Origin: Flabesymbios commensalis
Lineage: Eukaryota; Annelida; Polychaeta; Terebellida; Flabelligeridae
Length of the DNA stretch: 64,000 bases
Assembly: GCA_964017125.1 (NCBI GenBank)
Contig: OZ024912.1
Span: 62,381,282 to 62,445,281 of the forward strand
Direction: 5' to 3'
Every line of letters begins with the position of its first letter. The first letter of the stretch is position 1. The notes below the pieces were generated by a model that was not told the origin of the DNA, did not search any database, and worked only from the letters and a program-made list of their open reading frames with translations. A program made the translations under genes and the position numbers. Shown in pieces: positions 34,690 to 46,674 of the stretch.

Positions 34690-35460
34690 AGAGCTGTCCG
34701 CATTATGATACACGCGGGCCGTCTGTGTCTGGTTGGAACAGGCAGTGTACAGTGCTCTGTGTATCTTTAATATGAACCAAACTCATTCACCAGTCACTGC
34801 AATGTCTTTCAACTTAAGTGGGTGAGAGTGATGGCTGTGAGGGGTGTTGCAAGGGCATCTTCAGAACAATATACTCCTATTTTAGTCCTATTATTTAACT
34901 ATTTTGTCCTATTTTAGTCCTATTTTTTCAAAGGCCCATGTCCTATTTTCCTATTTTTTGAGGACCTGTCCTCACTTGACGGCCTGCAAGGCTATTCCGC
35001 CCAAGCTGCATAGCCTTTAATCCACCTATAGAGTATATCCTGGGTTTCAGCTGTATGCAAGTATAATGAGCAGCGACAACAGATCGAGTCAATGACATAC
35101 ATACATACATACATTGATCGGCTTGCTCCAGGATACTTCTGTAGCCGCCTGTGGAGGCCTGCAAAGCAGTGCTCAACTCCTACATGTCTCCCTTCCCCTT
35201 GCGGGGTACCTGGACAGAAGAGGCAAGCATCCACGAGATTCCCCTCCCCATTCCCCCCTCCCTCCCTCTAAGTATAAATTCTACTTTACTCCCCCCTCTA
35301 CTATTAGGACTACCCCCCTCCAATGGCTCACTGACACTATCATTGTGCAGAGTAACGCAAGCACAGCACAGTTGACAGAAGCCGGGTTTTTATTCTATAG
35401 CTGGCATCAAGCCATTCTAGGCTATGCAGCCCGGGCGGAATAGCCTTGTATTCAAGGCTA

Positions 35461-37069
35461 TGATTTCTCAGGTAATTCTTGATCAATTTCCATGAAATTT
35501 TGCAAGCAATCTTCGGCACTTTGCGAGTATTTAGGTGCTTACCCTGAAATTTGAGTGAGTATTTCAAAAGTTAGATGATTTGAATTTGATAGGTAGGCCT
35601 AGATATCCAGGTAGATTCAATAAATTTTAAAATTGTCTAATCAAATTATGCAGAGCCTCTTTCGTAACTGCCTACATGCTAAAAGAAATATTTGAACACA
35701 TTCCACAGTTTTCACTGAGCAAGAAAAATGCTGTGCTAGATCAAAATCTGAGCCAAATTATAAAAACGTCCAAAATATGGCACCTCAATGTGGCAAACGG
35801 TTATGGGGGTAACAGAATCCAAAGCATCACCCAGACACTTGAACTTTACAAAGCAGCTGAAGAAAACTACTGAGGTGTTGCAGCTGTTGAGGTTTAGTTT
35901 TTAGATACATAAGTGCACCCAATGAGTGCCCCGCAATACACTTAACAGTAGCAAATATACCACATATGCACATAACAATCAGAAATTTGGGCATAGCCTT
36001 CAGCCTCTTTCCACGAGGGGGTCAAGGAAGAACATAACTTTTGATGGATTCTCATCCTTATAGCTATGAAACTTCTATTTTTACCATCGGTGCGCCTCAT
36101 GAGGAAGTGCAGGGTAGGCAAACAAAACTCACCCAGGTTTTACTCGGGTGAACTAGTGCAGCCTTCCCCAGGTATCTTATTTCTACGCGTTGAACATATA
36201 TTATGATTGAGCACTCGCTGCGGATCCTGTACCGATCAAAATGCCACTTATAAATATGCTCATGACATTGTATCATCCCAAGATTTGAATGTGATTTGTA
36301 GAATATATTTTGTAAGATATAAACTAAAATTGGTTCCCGTACCTTCTTTCGTTCATGTCGTAATCCTGAAACTTCTAACACCTCCCTTGTTGAAATTATC
36401 TTTAGCTTAGGTAATAATTGTAGTACAAGTTATACCAGTTAAAAGTCACTTTTATGATTATGTTTCAGAAAACTTATTTCCTATTTTTATACAATTCTAT
36501 TACCCGGTAATGGTTTGGTTTTTGTATCTTTATTTTTCGTGTCGTTCTGATGACATTTCTATTGCTTGACATCTATTGCCGTCTATTTATAATTTTGCTT
36601 AGCAAGATCTATCAAAAGTTCGCTTTTATATACATAACTGAAGTTGTATTGTCTTAAAATTCTAGTATGATAATATATATAATATATAAGGGTAGGTATA
36701 TGTGAATTTTGGTAATTTTACATGCTTCCTTTACCTCCTTTTGCTCTGCATTTCTTGTGCCATTTCGATCATAATGGTATTTCGATGGCATTTCCTTGTT
36801 TAGTGGTACCGATTATTATCTAGTCATTTGGAACAGCCCCGAAATTGTTTTAGTTTCGTAATATTATACATAAATTTTATGAAAATGATAACAAAATGAA
36901 AAAGAGATTATGAAATATTATGACTTAATCAATAGGTGATTTTTTTTCAGGAAATGAAAATGATATTTCTGTGCAATACGAATTACTACACTTTTTTCGA
37001 AGATACCGGTACTTTGTAGCCCTACTGCCCTCTGCTGTACTGACAAAAACATTGCACCACCATATTATT
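35461..37069. other. Gene-free stretch
   Basis: AT-rich. One 66-codon frame after an AG at 35,648-35,650 and a T-tract/AG at 36,951 resemble exon edges, but neither continues into a recognisable protein. Confidence 0.4.
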
Positions 37070-37301
37070 CATCATGGTTTGTATTATCTGAACTACCTAG
37101 ACATTAGAGGGGGGGGGGTATTTTTGTTATTAGGAAGAAATGAAAAACTATCATATGTGTCATTTTAATCCCCAAAAATAATTTGTCATCATGGTTTGTA
37201 TTATCTGAACTACCTAGACATTAGGGGGGGGGATTTTTGTTATTAGGAAGAAATAAAAAAATATCATATGTGTCATTTTAATCCCCAAAAATAATTTGTT
37301 A
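37070..37301 (+). repeat. Recent 114-118-bp tandem duplication
   Basis: Two consecutive near-identical copies (from CATCATGGTTTGTATTATCT to CCCCAAAAATAATTTGT). They differ mainly in the length of an internal G-run and a few bases. Confidence 0.95.
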
Positions 37302-37715
37302 TATTTGTATACTTGAAGCATTTCTGGTAATGCCACCCCTCTCCGCCTCTGCCACCCACTCCATCCATCTGTAGGATCTTTTTCCAGATCAAGTTTCTGA
37401 AACATTATTTGTCATCAAATTCAATTTTAACCCTTATCCTGCTAAGTTAACTATATAAATTTTCACCCACTAGAACTTCAAGTAGCTGAAAATTATTCAT
37501 ATTTGCTTAATTTGACATCTATCCTTTGGAAATCCTGATGTTTAAACACACATTTTGTTCCCAATATCAGTGATTTATTTGACTATTAAAATAGGTTAAA
37601 AACGACAATAGTTGTGATCAGCAGTATAGGAGTTAATGATAAATTTGAAATATAATGTGAATATGTATTTCTTTACTTGACCTACATTAACTGCTTTTAA
37701 AATGTAGTATACTTC

Positions 37716-37835
37716 CAGTGCTCAGCACAGACAAGAAATAGGTGGGGACATTTGTCTCACTTCCCTGGAAAAAAAGGAGACATTTGACCTCTAAGTGCGT
37801 AATTGACGCGATATCGCGGCCTGTGCTGAACACTG
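37716..37835. mobile_element. 120-bp hAT-like MITE with 6-bp target duplication
   Basis: Ends CAGTGCTCAGCACAG and CTGTGCTGAACACTG are inverted at 14 of 15 positions. TACTTC flanks both sides (37,710-37,715 and 37,836-37,841). No coding sequence. Confidence 0.85.
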
Positions 37836-37841
37836 TACTTC

Positions 37842-39905
37842 AGCTATGAAATAATAGTTGATCTCTCTTATCTCTCCTTCTCTTTTTGTCCATCTTTATT
37901 TTTTGTACATCTTTTTCTTTTTTAAAACAAATCATATGTTGATTTACTGTAAACAGGAAAATATTGATGCCTGTTTTATATTGGCAGTTTTGGCGGTTTG
38001 TGAAAAACAGTTTTTCTCTCCATCAAAAATAGTGGTCGTATGACCAGAGAATTTACACACCAGAGTAAATCATTTTAATCTCTGCAAATTATTTTCATTA
38101 CCCAAACCACAAAATTTAAAGCTGTCAATATTTCCCGGTTTACAGTTTGTCAAAGTTGATAGCCAAAAGTGATCACGCAAGCATTCTCCATTTCAAGGAA
38201 AGGATGGCAATGTACCTAAAAATCTTTAGTCATGAATATATCATTTTGTAGTGAATTGGTGATATGGATTTTATTCCTATTAGTCTTACTGAAGCATCGA
38301 GCTGTTTTCTTGTTGTATATCTAAGTTGAATGGCTTAGAGGTAAAGGGATCCAAGTCCGCATTTACCTATCTATAAGGCATTAAAGTTAAAATCAAATTT
38401 AAAAATAAATGTTTTGTTTTTAATTCTACTTTGTTACGTCCATAATCAGAAACATATGGGAAATTTTGCATTTGTGTTTATTATTCATTCCTACTCACAG
38501 GTATCAATGTCGTGAAACCTATTTTTGGCAATTTTAATTTTATAAATAAACATTATTTAGAAATATAAATATATTTTTAAAAGTCACAAACTAGTATCGA
38601 AACTGCCTAGTATCTCATCGTCTTGCTCCAGTGAAAAATTGATAATGATTGGCATAGCACAAACTGATCCACATATAAGCAGTGTTTCATAACATTTCAG
38701 CAGCTATTTTCCGGATGTCTCAGAGGTAAAATGATCTAAGTCAAAATGTCCATATAAAAATTGATGTACCTGTAATTGGATCACTTAACCATTGATGAAA
38801 AGTATCAATTTTAAAAGTGAAAAAACATATGTTGATTAAAAGCTCTTGAAATTTTTAACGAATGGCTTAGATATTTTTGCATATTATTTCCTGTATATTT
38901 AAATTTCCAAAAAATGACATAAACAAAAAACAATCAAATTTTGGACTTGGATCACTTTACCTCCGAGATATTCAGTTAGGCCAGTCCAAATTAATTTTAT
39001 GGTCAACATATTTTAGGGCTGAAAAATAACAGTGTGCGAACCAAAAATAAAAAAAAAAAAAAAAATTATTACGTCATGGCACATTTTTCGGTTCCCGTGC
39101 ATTTGAAAAAAAATTATACATTTATACACAGTGCATTGTTCATGCAAGTTCATATTTTATTTTCATTTGAAATTCAAATGAATAAAAACAACTTATGTGG
39201 GCCTACAAGTACATGTAGCCACATACATGTATGTTACATGTATTGAGAAGCAATGTATGCTTCTTTTAACAAAAAAATCATTCATAAGTTTCTTTTGTTC
39301 CATGCTGAATTCTTTGTTTTTTAAGTCTGTTATCTGTTACATCTTTTTACGTCTTTTAACATGTTTAAAACCGTGATAACCACAATATCCAAAAACTTAT
39401 ATGCCAAATGACCTCCAGAGAGCTTTAACCTGATAGGTGCATAGGAACCCCTTTAAAGTGGACTTGTGCTAATCATTGTGTATATATGATAAAGGACAGA
39501 AATGAGCTTTGTACGCTTTCTCACCAATGCTATCATATTGAAGACAGGCCTATGTTCCCCCTGATATCATACATACACAATGTTCAGGCTATTTCATTAA
39601 CCCTTTACATGCTAACTTATCTTATTTAAATATAAGTGGGTGAAAATTACTCACATTTGTTCATTTTGAGACCAAACATTTGCAAATCTTAATGTTTCAA
39701 AACTTACTTCATACTTAAATCAAACAAATTAAAGATAATAGTCGTATACCTAGTGGTTAGCCATAAAAGTGTTAAAAAGGTGTTTCAAGCCCTTGTGGGT
39801 AGGTGTTAAACCAGGTGCAGCCCAAAATGTTCCTAATTTTGTGCAAACAAACTATTGCAAATTTGATATGCGACATTTATATATGAAACTCTTGTATCAT
39901 TTGAC
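37842..39905. other. Non-coding stretch upstream of the ASB gene
   Basis: AT-rich DNA that probably holds the 5' intron of the downstream gene. Two segments (38,320-38,420 and 38,700-38,960) share words such as GGATCACTTTACCTC. No exon with a recognisable protein was found. Confidence 0.4.
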
Positions 39906-39907
39906 AG
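39906..39907 (+). promoter_or_regulatory. Probable 3' splice site before the ASB start codon
   Basis: TTGTATCATTTGACAG is followed 15 bases later by the ATG. A TGA lies in frame just upstream at 39,902-39,904, so if transcription read straight through, translation could not start earlier. With splicing, AGCAGGGATCCAGTT would be 5' UTR or further coding sequence. Confidence 0.5.
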
Positions 39908-39922
39908 AGCAGGGATCCAGTT

Positions 39923-41245
39923 ATGCAGAGGAAGGTTGATAAGCTCCTAACGGCTGTCTGTGCTGGTAATCTTCTCAGCGTGGAAAGGTTACTTTCTCTC
40001 AGTGACATCGATGTCAATGTACCTGGTAGTGATGGGAAAACAGCTTTGTTCCATGCAATCACAAAGAATTGTCTGGATATTGTGGCATTCTTGAAGGAAA
40101 AAGGTGCAGATGTGAACCAGATGAATTATTTGTCCAATTATCGAGATTATAGTCGCCAACTGTTATCCTGTGATGAAGCGCCTCTTGTAACTGCAGCCAG
40201 AATGCAGAGAACTAAAATTGTTGAGTATTTATTACTTCACGGTGCTCTGCCTGATGCGCAATCACATTGTCATGTTCAACACAGTATACACACAGTAGCT
40301 GACAGAACATCGCTACACTATGCTTGTGAATTACGTGACCTTGAAATGGTGAGGATTCTTCTGAAGTATGGAGCCTCTCCAAACATAGGAGATAGACAAT
40401 CAGATATGCCAATACATGTGGCATCTCGTTGTAAAAAGTGCTCATTACAGGGGGATATCTTACTCAGTTTGTGTAAAGCTGGCTCGGCACTTGATAGCAA
40501 AAATAAAATGGACTGTCATCCACTTTACCTTGCAGCTTTCTATGGATGTAGTACCAAAGTTAAGTATCTCATTTCTTTTGGGGCAAAAATAGATCAATCC
40601 TGCGAGAGAGAGAGTAGCTACGGTACTGCACTACACATTGCTGCCATGAAGGATCGAGGACGTCTAGCTGCCTTGCTCATTTCTGAAGGTGCTCAACTTA
40701 ATATTCTCAATGCTGCTCAATACACCCCACTCCAACTGAATATAAATGCCCACAGTAGAAGTGAAATAGCTTCTCTTCTGATTTACCATGGTGCCACGAT
40801 GTGTGGAGTAGATAAATATGGATTCTCTCTGATGGCCAGCTGTATTAACAATATGCGACTAGACTGTGAGAATTTAGCCAGACTCATGGTTTATGCCGGT
40901 TATAATCTAGACCAAGATAGGTGGCTTTGCAAAGACAATGAGCTGCAAGAGAATGATAATACTCAAAAGTATGATATTGACATTCCTAATGTATCTATAC
41001 CACCTGGCCGTGTGGCAATACTCTGTGATTGGCTTAAATATATGAGACAAACACCATATTTTCTAACAGATCTCTGTAGGATCACTATCAGGAAATCACT
41101 CGTTGGGCATTCCAGAGGCAGCAGTTTTGTTCCACTAGTGTCTTGCCTTCCTTTGCCAATTGCACTGCAAAAATATATTTATCTAAAGGATCTACTTGAA
41201 AATCCTTCTCTGTATGAGACTAATATGGTAGATCGTTCACAATAA
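39923..41245 (+). CDS. Ankyrin repeat and SOCS box protein (ASB-like)
   Basis: A 440-residue protein in one coding exon. From residue ~37 to ~335 there are about eight ankyrin repeats, for example DGKTALFHAI (37), RTSLHYACELRDLEMVRILL (~133) and TALHIAAMKDRGRLAALLIS (~239). The C-terminus has the SOCS box: PYFLTDLCRITIRKSLVG (~378-395) followed by CLPLPIALQKYIYLKDLL (~408-425), with the LxxLCR elongin-BC motif and LPLP cullin-box position intact. In this family the ankyrin repeats bind a substrate and the SOCS box recruits elongin B/C and Cullin-5 to form an E3 ubiquitin ligase. The ATG is the first in frame after an upstream stop, and its length is normal for ASBs. The particular ASB subtype cannot be fixed by eye. 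AATAAA overlaps the stop codon (41,241-41,246). Confidence 0.93.
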   Translation: MQRKVDKLLTAVCAGNLLSVERLLSLSDIDVNVPGSDGKTALFHAITKNCLDIVAFLKEKGADVNQMNYLSNYRDYSRQLLSCDEAPLVTAARMQRTKIVEYLLLHGALPDAQSHCHVQHSIHTVADRTSLHYACELRDLEMVRILLKYGASPNIGDRQSDMPIHVASRCKKCSLQGDILLSLCKAGSALDSKNKMDCHPLYLAAFYGCSTKVKYLISFGAKIDQSCERESSYGTALHIAAMKDRGRLAALLISEGAQLNILNAAQYTPLQLNINAHSRSEIASLLIYHGATMCGVDKYGFSLMASCINNMRLDCENLARLMVYAGYNLDQDRWLCKDNELQENDNTQKYDIDIPNVSIPPGRVAILCDWLKYMRQTPYFLTDLCRITIRKSLVGHSRGSSFVPLVSCLPLPIALQKYIYLKDLLENPSLYETNMVDRSQ

Positions 41246-41595
41246 AAATGTGATGTCAAAGGTTCTCTAACAGCTTATGTCGATTATATATTATATATAT
41301 ATAATATTATATACATATAATCTGTCATGAATATGTCCTTCATTAAGGTAACATTTCAGCTCCAGTGTAGTTGGCATATGGTAGGCCTATAATCTTCAGA
41401 GAATGAGGTTCAGCCACAACAGTAGGTACATAGTATGTACTGGCATTTCATAAGATGTTTCGATCATAGTCCAGCAAATTAAAGAAAAATGGAAGTTCAG
41501 TATAATTTATTTTTATTGTTTCCAACCAAATTTTAGTCATTGTGGCCTAATGCAATAAGTAATAATAAGTTGGCACTGTAATGTAATTCTCAGTA
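41246..41595. other. 3' flank of the ASB gene
   Basis: Probably 3' UTR at first; a palindromic AT repeat (TATATTATATATATATAATA) lies at 41,287-41,306. No further gene. Confidence 0.45.
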
Positions 41596-41697
41596 TCCCA
41601 GTCAGCATGATTTGTTACACTGACCCAATGTTGGACCATTTGGCACTCTGCCCCAAAATTAAATCAACATAGAGTCAGTTCACCGTGTTTGCTGGGA
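41596..41697. repeat. Hairpin-family copy, diverged
   Basis: Starts TCCCAGTCAGCA and ends GTTTGCTGGGA. ACTGACCCAATGTTGGA pairs with TCAACATAGAGTCAGT, the remains of the arms. Confidence 0.75.
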
Positions 41698-44279
41698 TAA
41701 TGTTGCCTCAATCATTGGGTGGAGAAGATGCATTTGTTTATCAGCTCTTTCTTTCATTATACCTTAAATTCATAGGCCATGTTTCTCCCCCCACAAGCAT
41801 GTCTGTGAATTAAAACTCTATATTCACATGACATATTATTTATATTGCCTCTGATCAATATCATATGATAATGTTGGGAAATACATTAGTTATCCATGAA
41901 AAAACATTGAAAAATAGTCTAAAGCTACTTTTTATGCAAGATGAATAGTACATAGATAAATTTGTAACATCTAAAGATGTCTATGAGTCTGCATGAATGG
42001 TTAAATATTATGATTAATTGATTACCATAGATTGATAACTTTGTTATTGCAGTTTATACTCCAGAACAGCACCATATATCATGACATTTTTAAATGTGAT
42101 TTCCCAGAATAGCATCATTAACAATGGTTGATAACCCTGTTCTGGGTATACCCCATTATACTACACTCAAATAATTATTTATCAAGTAATCGTTCACTTT
42201 AAAATTAATTCAGCTAGACCCTTCACCATCCTTAAATGTGAGTACACACTAAACGAATTTGGCAGCAAGATAATTGGTGAAGAAAATTCATTAGCAGTCA
42301 CTACATTTTGGAAATCTTGTTAAAAACCAGTAGACTGTTGTATTACATTATTTTACAAATCATCTCTCAAAATACACATGCTTCAGGCTCACAAGTATAG
42401 AATTTGTGCCAAACAGTTGGATATCACAGCCAGCTAGTTACAGAGATACTTAATAACCTAATCTGGCATTTACAGATGTCAGATTCTGAAGTCCATCCCT
42501 ACACTGTAAGGGTTAATATAGCTCAATGTTTTAATGATCTGGTGATTCAGTTATGTTCTATCCATTATATGCTGTCAATTGAAGAAATATATTTATGTTC
42601 ATTTGACCTACAAGTTGTACTTAGATTGTGTATTTGCGAAAAATATTAAAATTTTACATATCATGTATGTTAGGGGAACTATTATTTGCATTTATAATGT
42701 TTTCTAACAGTTGATAATTCTGATCATTTAGGATACATTTTTTTTTTTGGATTGTTTACATTCCACTCATTGGGAAAGTGATGATTTTATTCCATATATC
42801 ACAAATCTAAGTTTGCTTAGTAAAAAGCAATTATTTATTATGAAGGTACAAAATGGCCATTACTATTTCCAATTTAATAATATCACTGACAAATAAAAGT
42901 TAATTATTTAACTCACATTTCAGTTTTTTTAACAGCATATTTTTACCTGGGAGATTACAAGTCAGATATCAATACTCATTTAACTCACATTGTGAAAATG
43001 TTAAATATGAAATGTGTGTTTGTTAGATGAGTTAGTGTTTTTGCAGTGGTGTGTCTGAGAATCTAGATTTAGAACAAATTCGACCTTAGACACTTGCTTA
43101 ACATGATCATTTATTTATAATATTTTGTTTTACCGGATTGGACTGATTAATACAATATGTGAGAGCATTTTTACATTTTAATTTTGTTTTTCAATTGGTA
43201 TTGTATGACTTCAAAGTGTGTATTATTTATTTGTTTATTTATGATGTTTATAAGTTTGCATTTTGATAGGTTTTATTTGAACTTTTGTTCTTTTTCAATC
43301 TAGTCTTCCTCGAATCACAATTTCATTATATTATTACGCCTATGTTATTACTGAAAATATATCATACGTCTTGTGTTATGTGATTTATTATTTTGGATTT
43401 ATTTATTTTTGTTTTTTTGATCGAAACAAGTTTTTGTCATACATTGCATATTTGTGTCAATGACCCATTGTTGACAAAGAACGTACAGAAAGACATTCAA
43501 TCCTTTTTAGTAGAGTTTACTGTGCAAACTCTACTACAGTAGTCTTTCCAGATCTCACCCCCTTCAAATACGACTTCTTTTCTGAGCACCGACGTGCTTT
43601 ACACTGCTAAGCACCCCTTAAATGCGACTTACCCTCTCCCACGACATGCGACCTTCAAATAATAGCACTACCTAGCGATCTTCCTCTAAATATACGACTT
43701 TTTGAAATTAGCTGCTCAGCGGCACTGTCATCCTATGTTTGACTGCCCGCCTGAAGATAGTGCTTGTGTGTACAAACCGTCAAATACAGCCTAGCAGATA
43801 CGTATGTCAAGCCACTGTCGGCATAAGGCTGGTACAGCGTCGTATGAAGTGGGCCAGCATTGACACAATCTTGTTCAATACACTGCAGATGTGTACTGGT
43901 AGCTTCAATCACCGTACCAGATAGCGATATCCTTCTAAAAATACAACCTTTTGAAGTTAGTTGCCTGCATATACTGCGTCACGTCTGCATATATATCATG
44001 TCTGCCGGCCCTGCACTGACTTTTCAATGTTTCCAGCTGACTAAATCCATAACGACTTAAATATTCTAGTCGTTGGGACGCATATCCGATTACAATGGCT
44101 GAAATATGCTTCCGCTGATATAACATGTATAACTAATTTCACTGTTTTTCACTGTATTTTAAATATTTTTTTCTGTTAATAATTTAACCGTCATTCCCCC
44201 CCCCCCCCTCTAGCAATAGGATGGATAATTTGAGGTATGAATTCATTGGTTGGTTACCAGACCCTGCCCCGAAAATGTC
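41698..44279. other. Gene-free stretch
   Basis: AT-rich, no supported gene. A T/C-rich section (43,545-43,960) has repeated TACGACTT words suggesting an old tandem repeat. Confidence 0.5.
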
Positions 44280-44586
44280 TTCCAAATAACCACTATATTT
44301 ACTGACTTCTAAATAAATTCCCAATGACCACTAAAATAACCGGCTTTCTGACTGCCGAATAACCTCCATGTGACCATTATATTTTTTTAGATTTCTAATT
44401 TCCTTCAAATAACCGCATAATTACAGACTTTAAAATCACCTCTAAATGACCGCTATTATTCTTCCTGCCAAATTACTTCAGAATAACCCCCAGATGACCA
44501 GTATATATTGCCGGTTCGAAATTAGCCTACCTCGAAATAACCACAAGATTACTGACCCGAAAATTACTTCAATTAATTACCACCAT
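44280..44586. repeat. Degenerate tandem repeat, ~42-bp unit, about seven copies
   Basis: Recurring GACCACTA/TAACCACTAT followed by TACTGAC and (T/C)AAATAA words at roughly 42-bp spacing. The hairpin element at 44,587 interrupts it; faint copies continue near 44,735. Confidence 0.6.
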
Positions 44587-44683
44587 CCCAGCTAACACGA
44601 GACGTTGAGCAGGTGTTGGGCCGAAGTCGTAAATGAGGTGGCCAACATTAGCCCAACACCTCCTCAACGTCTCGTGTTTTCAG
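44587..44683. repeat. Hairpin-family copy with near-perfect 28-bp arms
   Basis: Arms 44,594-44,621 and 44,651-44,678 pair at 27 of 28 positions. The outer left end is CCCAGCTAACACGAG and the right end CTCGTGTTTTCAG. Loop ~29 bases. The arms share almost no sequence with the copies at 34,580 or 22,454. Confidence 0.9.
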
Positions 44684-44828
44684 AAATTCTTCTCGACGAA
44701 TTAACTATTGATAACAAATCTATATTTAGTAGGTTTAAAATTACTTATAAATAGCCACAATAATAATGTTATCTCCAACGGCCGACCTGTCAGCAGTGCG
44801 TAGGATTGAACAAACATAAAACAGTTAA

Positions 44829-44850
44829 ATATATATATATATATATATAT
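44829..44850. repeat. (AT)n microsatellite
   Basis: About ten AT dinucleotides. Confidence 0.9.
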
Positions 44851-45011
44851 TTGTTTATTACATTTATTAATCATACAAAAATGTTTTTATTACACTTTGT
44901 CAATCAATAACAAATTGTGATCGTGCACAATAAGCTGAAATTAGATGTAGAAAACACAAACCGAGATATATAATGGAAAGTATGTTATAAATTAAACTTA
45001 TTTAAAACATT

Positions 45012-45333
45012 ATAGCGACACAATCAGGCCAAACTCATCATGTTTATTTTGGCTCCTTAATATGTTTAAAATATATCAACATGTTCATAGACTAGTACTA
45101 GAATTGTGAAAGTGTTTTAAATTTTGGGTTGCGAATTTACCAGTTAAAAGAGAAAGAATGACGAGATTTAATTTCAGACATGCATGTCCAAAATGAGAAA
45201 TACAGGAATAACTGATAAACAGGCTTTTCGGTACATTTGTCACGTTTCAACAACAACCGAGAAGGACATATTATGGGCATATTACTGAGTCAAAATAAAA
45301 ATGATTATTTTTGGCCTGATTTTTGCTTTAACA
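45012..45333. mobile_element. Palindromic element family FB, full copy
   Basis: Left end AGCGACACAATCAGGCC (45,014-45,030), right end GGCCTGATTTTTGCTTT (45,313-45,330), centre GACATGCATGTCC (45,178-45,190). Long imperfect arms, no coding sequence. Confidence 0.8.
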
Positions 45334-46559
45334 GTGTCATAAAACTATAATTAAGCGATTTAATAGATTAAACCAAAACCTGAAACGTCTGCTCAAAAAC
45401 CAGTTGCATCACATTTTTACCGAAAATGACAGTTATCCCCAGGAGGCTCGGGTTCAAAGGGTTAAGCAATAATTATGATAATAATGAACAAAATTTACTA
45501 TTTCTGTGGTCTTTAGTTCTAATAAAGTCAGTAAATTCATTATAGAACAACATTATAATGAAGTGAAATGCCTTAAAGTGGACATTTAGCACTCCTTTCA
45601 AGCATTTAGCATAGAAACAAATACGCAAATGCTGTTCAACTAGATGTTAGTTTAGTTATTAGACATTGACATGGGTGAGTTTTCTTAATCAGATTCTGCC
45701 TTACTCTCAGACATGCTGTCACTCGAAACGTCACCACTGTAGTCCAGCAGATTTGTGACAAAAAGGCCCAGTTAGTGATAAAAGTACCAAAATTTACATA
45801 TTGATAGTTCATTATATACCAAAACATATTAGCGATGGACCCAATCTCAATTTTAATTTTTTTCAGAATTGTCGGCTATATTCCAATATTGCCGCCAAAT
45901 TTGTCAATTTCGACAGTAGTTCTGGTCTTGTGGTATCAATATCGGAATACAAATCCAAAAAATCATTCCTATGAGCCCATAAAATTAAAGTAGTGATGTC
46001 ATAAATTAATTAGAATTAGAAATATATCACCAAATTATGTCTAGTTAATGAAAAATAGTCAAAATGCCTTCAAAATAGTTTCCGCGGAGAAGCAATATTT
46101 ACCGGTTAGCTTTAAAAGTTAAAAAATCACACAAATTATAACTACAGTAAAACATTTAGTTCAAAAAGAATTTGTTTTATTATTTCTATCTAGGTACACA
46201 AAACATGCCTATGATATTCTGTCTAAAAAGTTTATTGAAGACTCAATTCCAATAACAACTACCCCCGAGACTTTAAAAAAGGAATACTTGCTGGGAATAT
46301 TCATGACATTTTTTCACTCCACGAGGTCTTAGCATATTGACAATGACAGCTCCATCTAACAGTAACACATCAACATCTGGTCTGTCATTTTGTGAAGAAG
46401 ACACTTTCTCTAAACATTGTACTATATCTGATTTTGTTCATGTACGTATGTCACCATAGGTCGAGAGTGATGGAGGGAAATCTTGGTTTTGTGACAGAAG
46501 AAAGTCTCCACATTACCGTCACTACTTTGACAAGACACATAATAGTGTAGTGGGTAAGC
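45334..46559. other. Gene-free stretch
   Basis: No supported gene. An AG at 46,191-46,192 is followed by a ~45-codon frame (HAYDILSKKFIEDSIP) ending at a stop; I could not assign it. Confidence 0.4.
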
Positions 46560-46674
46560 TCCCATAATGGAACCATTGTGCATTTTATGATTAAAGCATG
46601 AAACTTCCACCATTATTAGTACATATCCTGTAGTTTATTTTAAGATGTGGAGGTAAGTTAGATTTGACCCCTGG

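Larger units (their letters stand above)
32115..34986. mobile_element. 2.87-kb non-autonomous hAT-like element with 6-bp target duplication
   Basis: Ends CAGGCTGTCAAGT (32,115-32,127) and ACTTGACGGCCTG (34,974-34,986) are inverted with one mismatch. CAAGGC flanks both sides (32,109-32,114 and 34,987-34,992), and the rejoined flanks restore the other element's inverted repeat, confirming both borders. TCCTATTTT words are clustered just inside both ends (32,128-32,205 and 34,870-34,955). The interior carries satellite A, a hairpin-family copy and no transposase; the short frames inside have no recognisable domains. Confidence 0.85.
32097..35460. mobile_element. Inverted-repeat element (outer), split by a later hAT-like insertion
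   Basis: After removing the inner element (32,115-34,986 plus one target copy), 32,097-32,114 joins 34,993-35,015 to form a ~40-bp arm. This arm is the reverse complement of 35,420-35,460: GGCTATTCCGCCC, GCTGCATAGCC and TTGAATACAAGGC segments match with few changes. The outer element would be ~490 bp without the insertion. Interior 35,016-35,419 has no gene. Confidence 0.8.

Noticed and set aside
35651-35873. Possible terminal exon (FVTAYMLKEIFEHIPQFSLS onward) after an AG at 35,650
   Set aside because: No recognisable domain, no partner exon with matching phase and no transcript evidence; 66 codons can occur by chance.
46193-46330. Possible exon (HAYDILSKKFIEDSIPITTT) after TTTCTATCTAG
   Set aside because: Single short frame ending in a stop, with no neighbouring exon or family resemblance.
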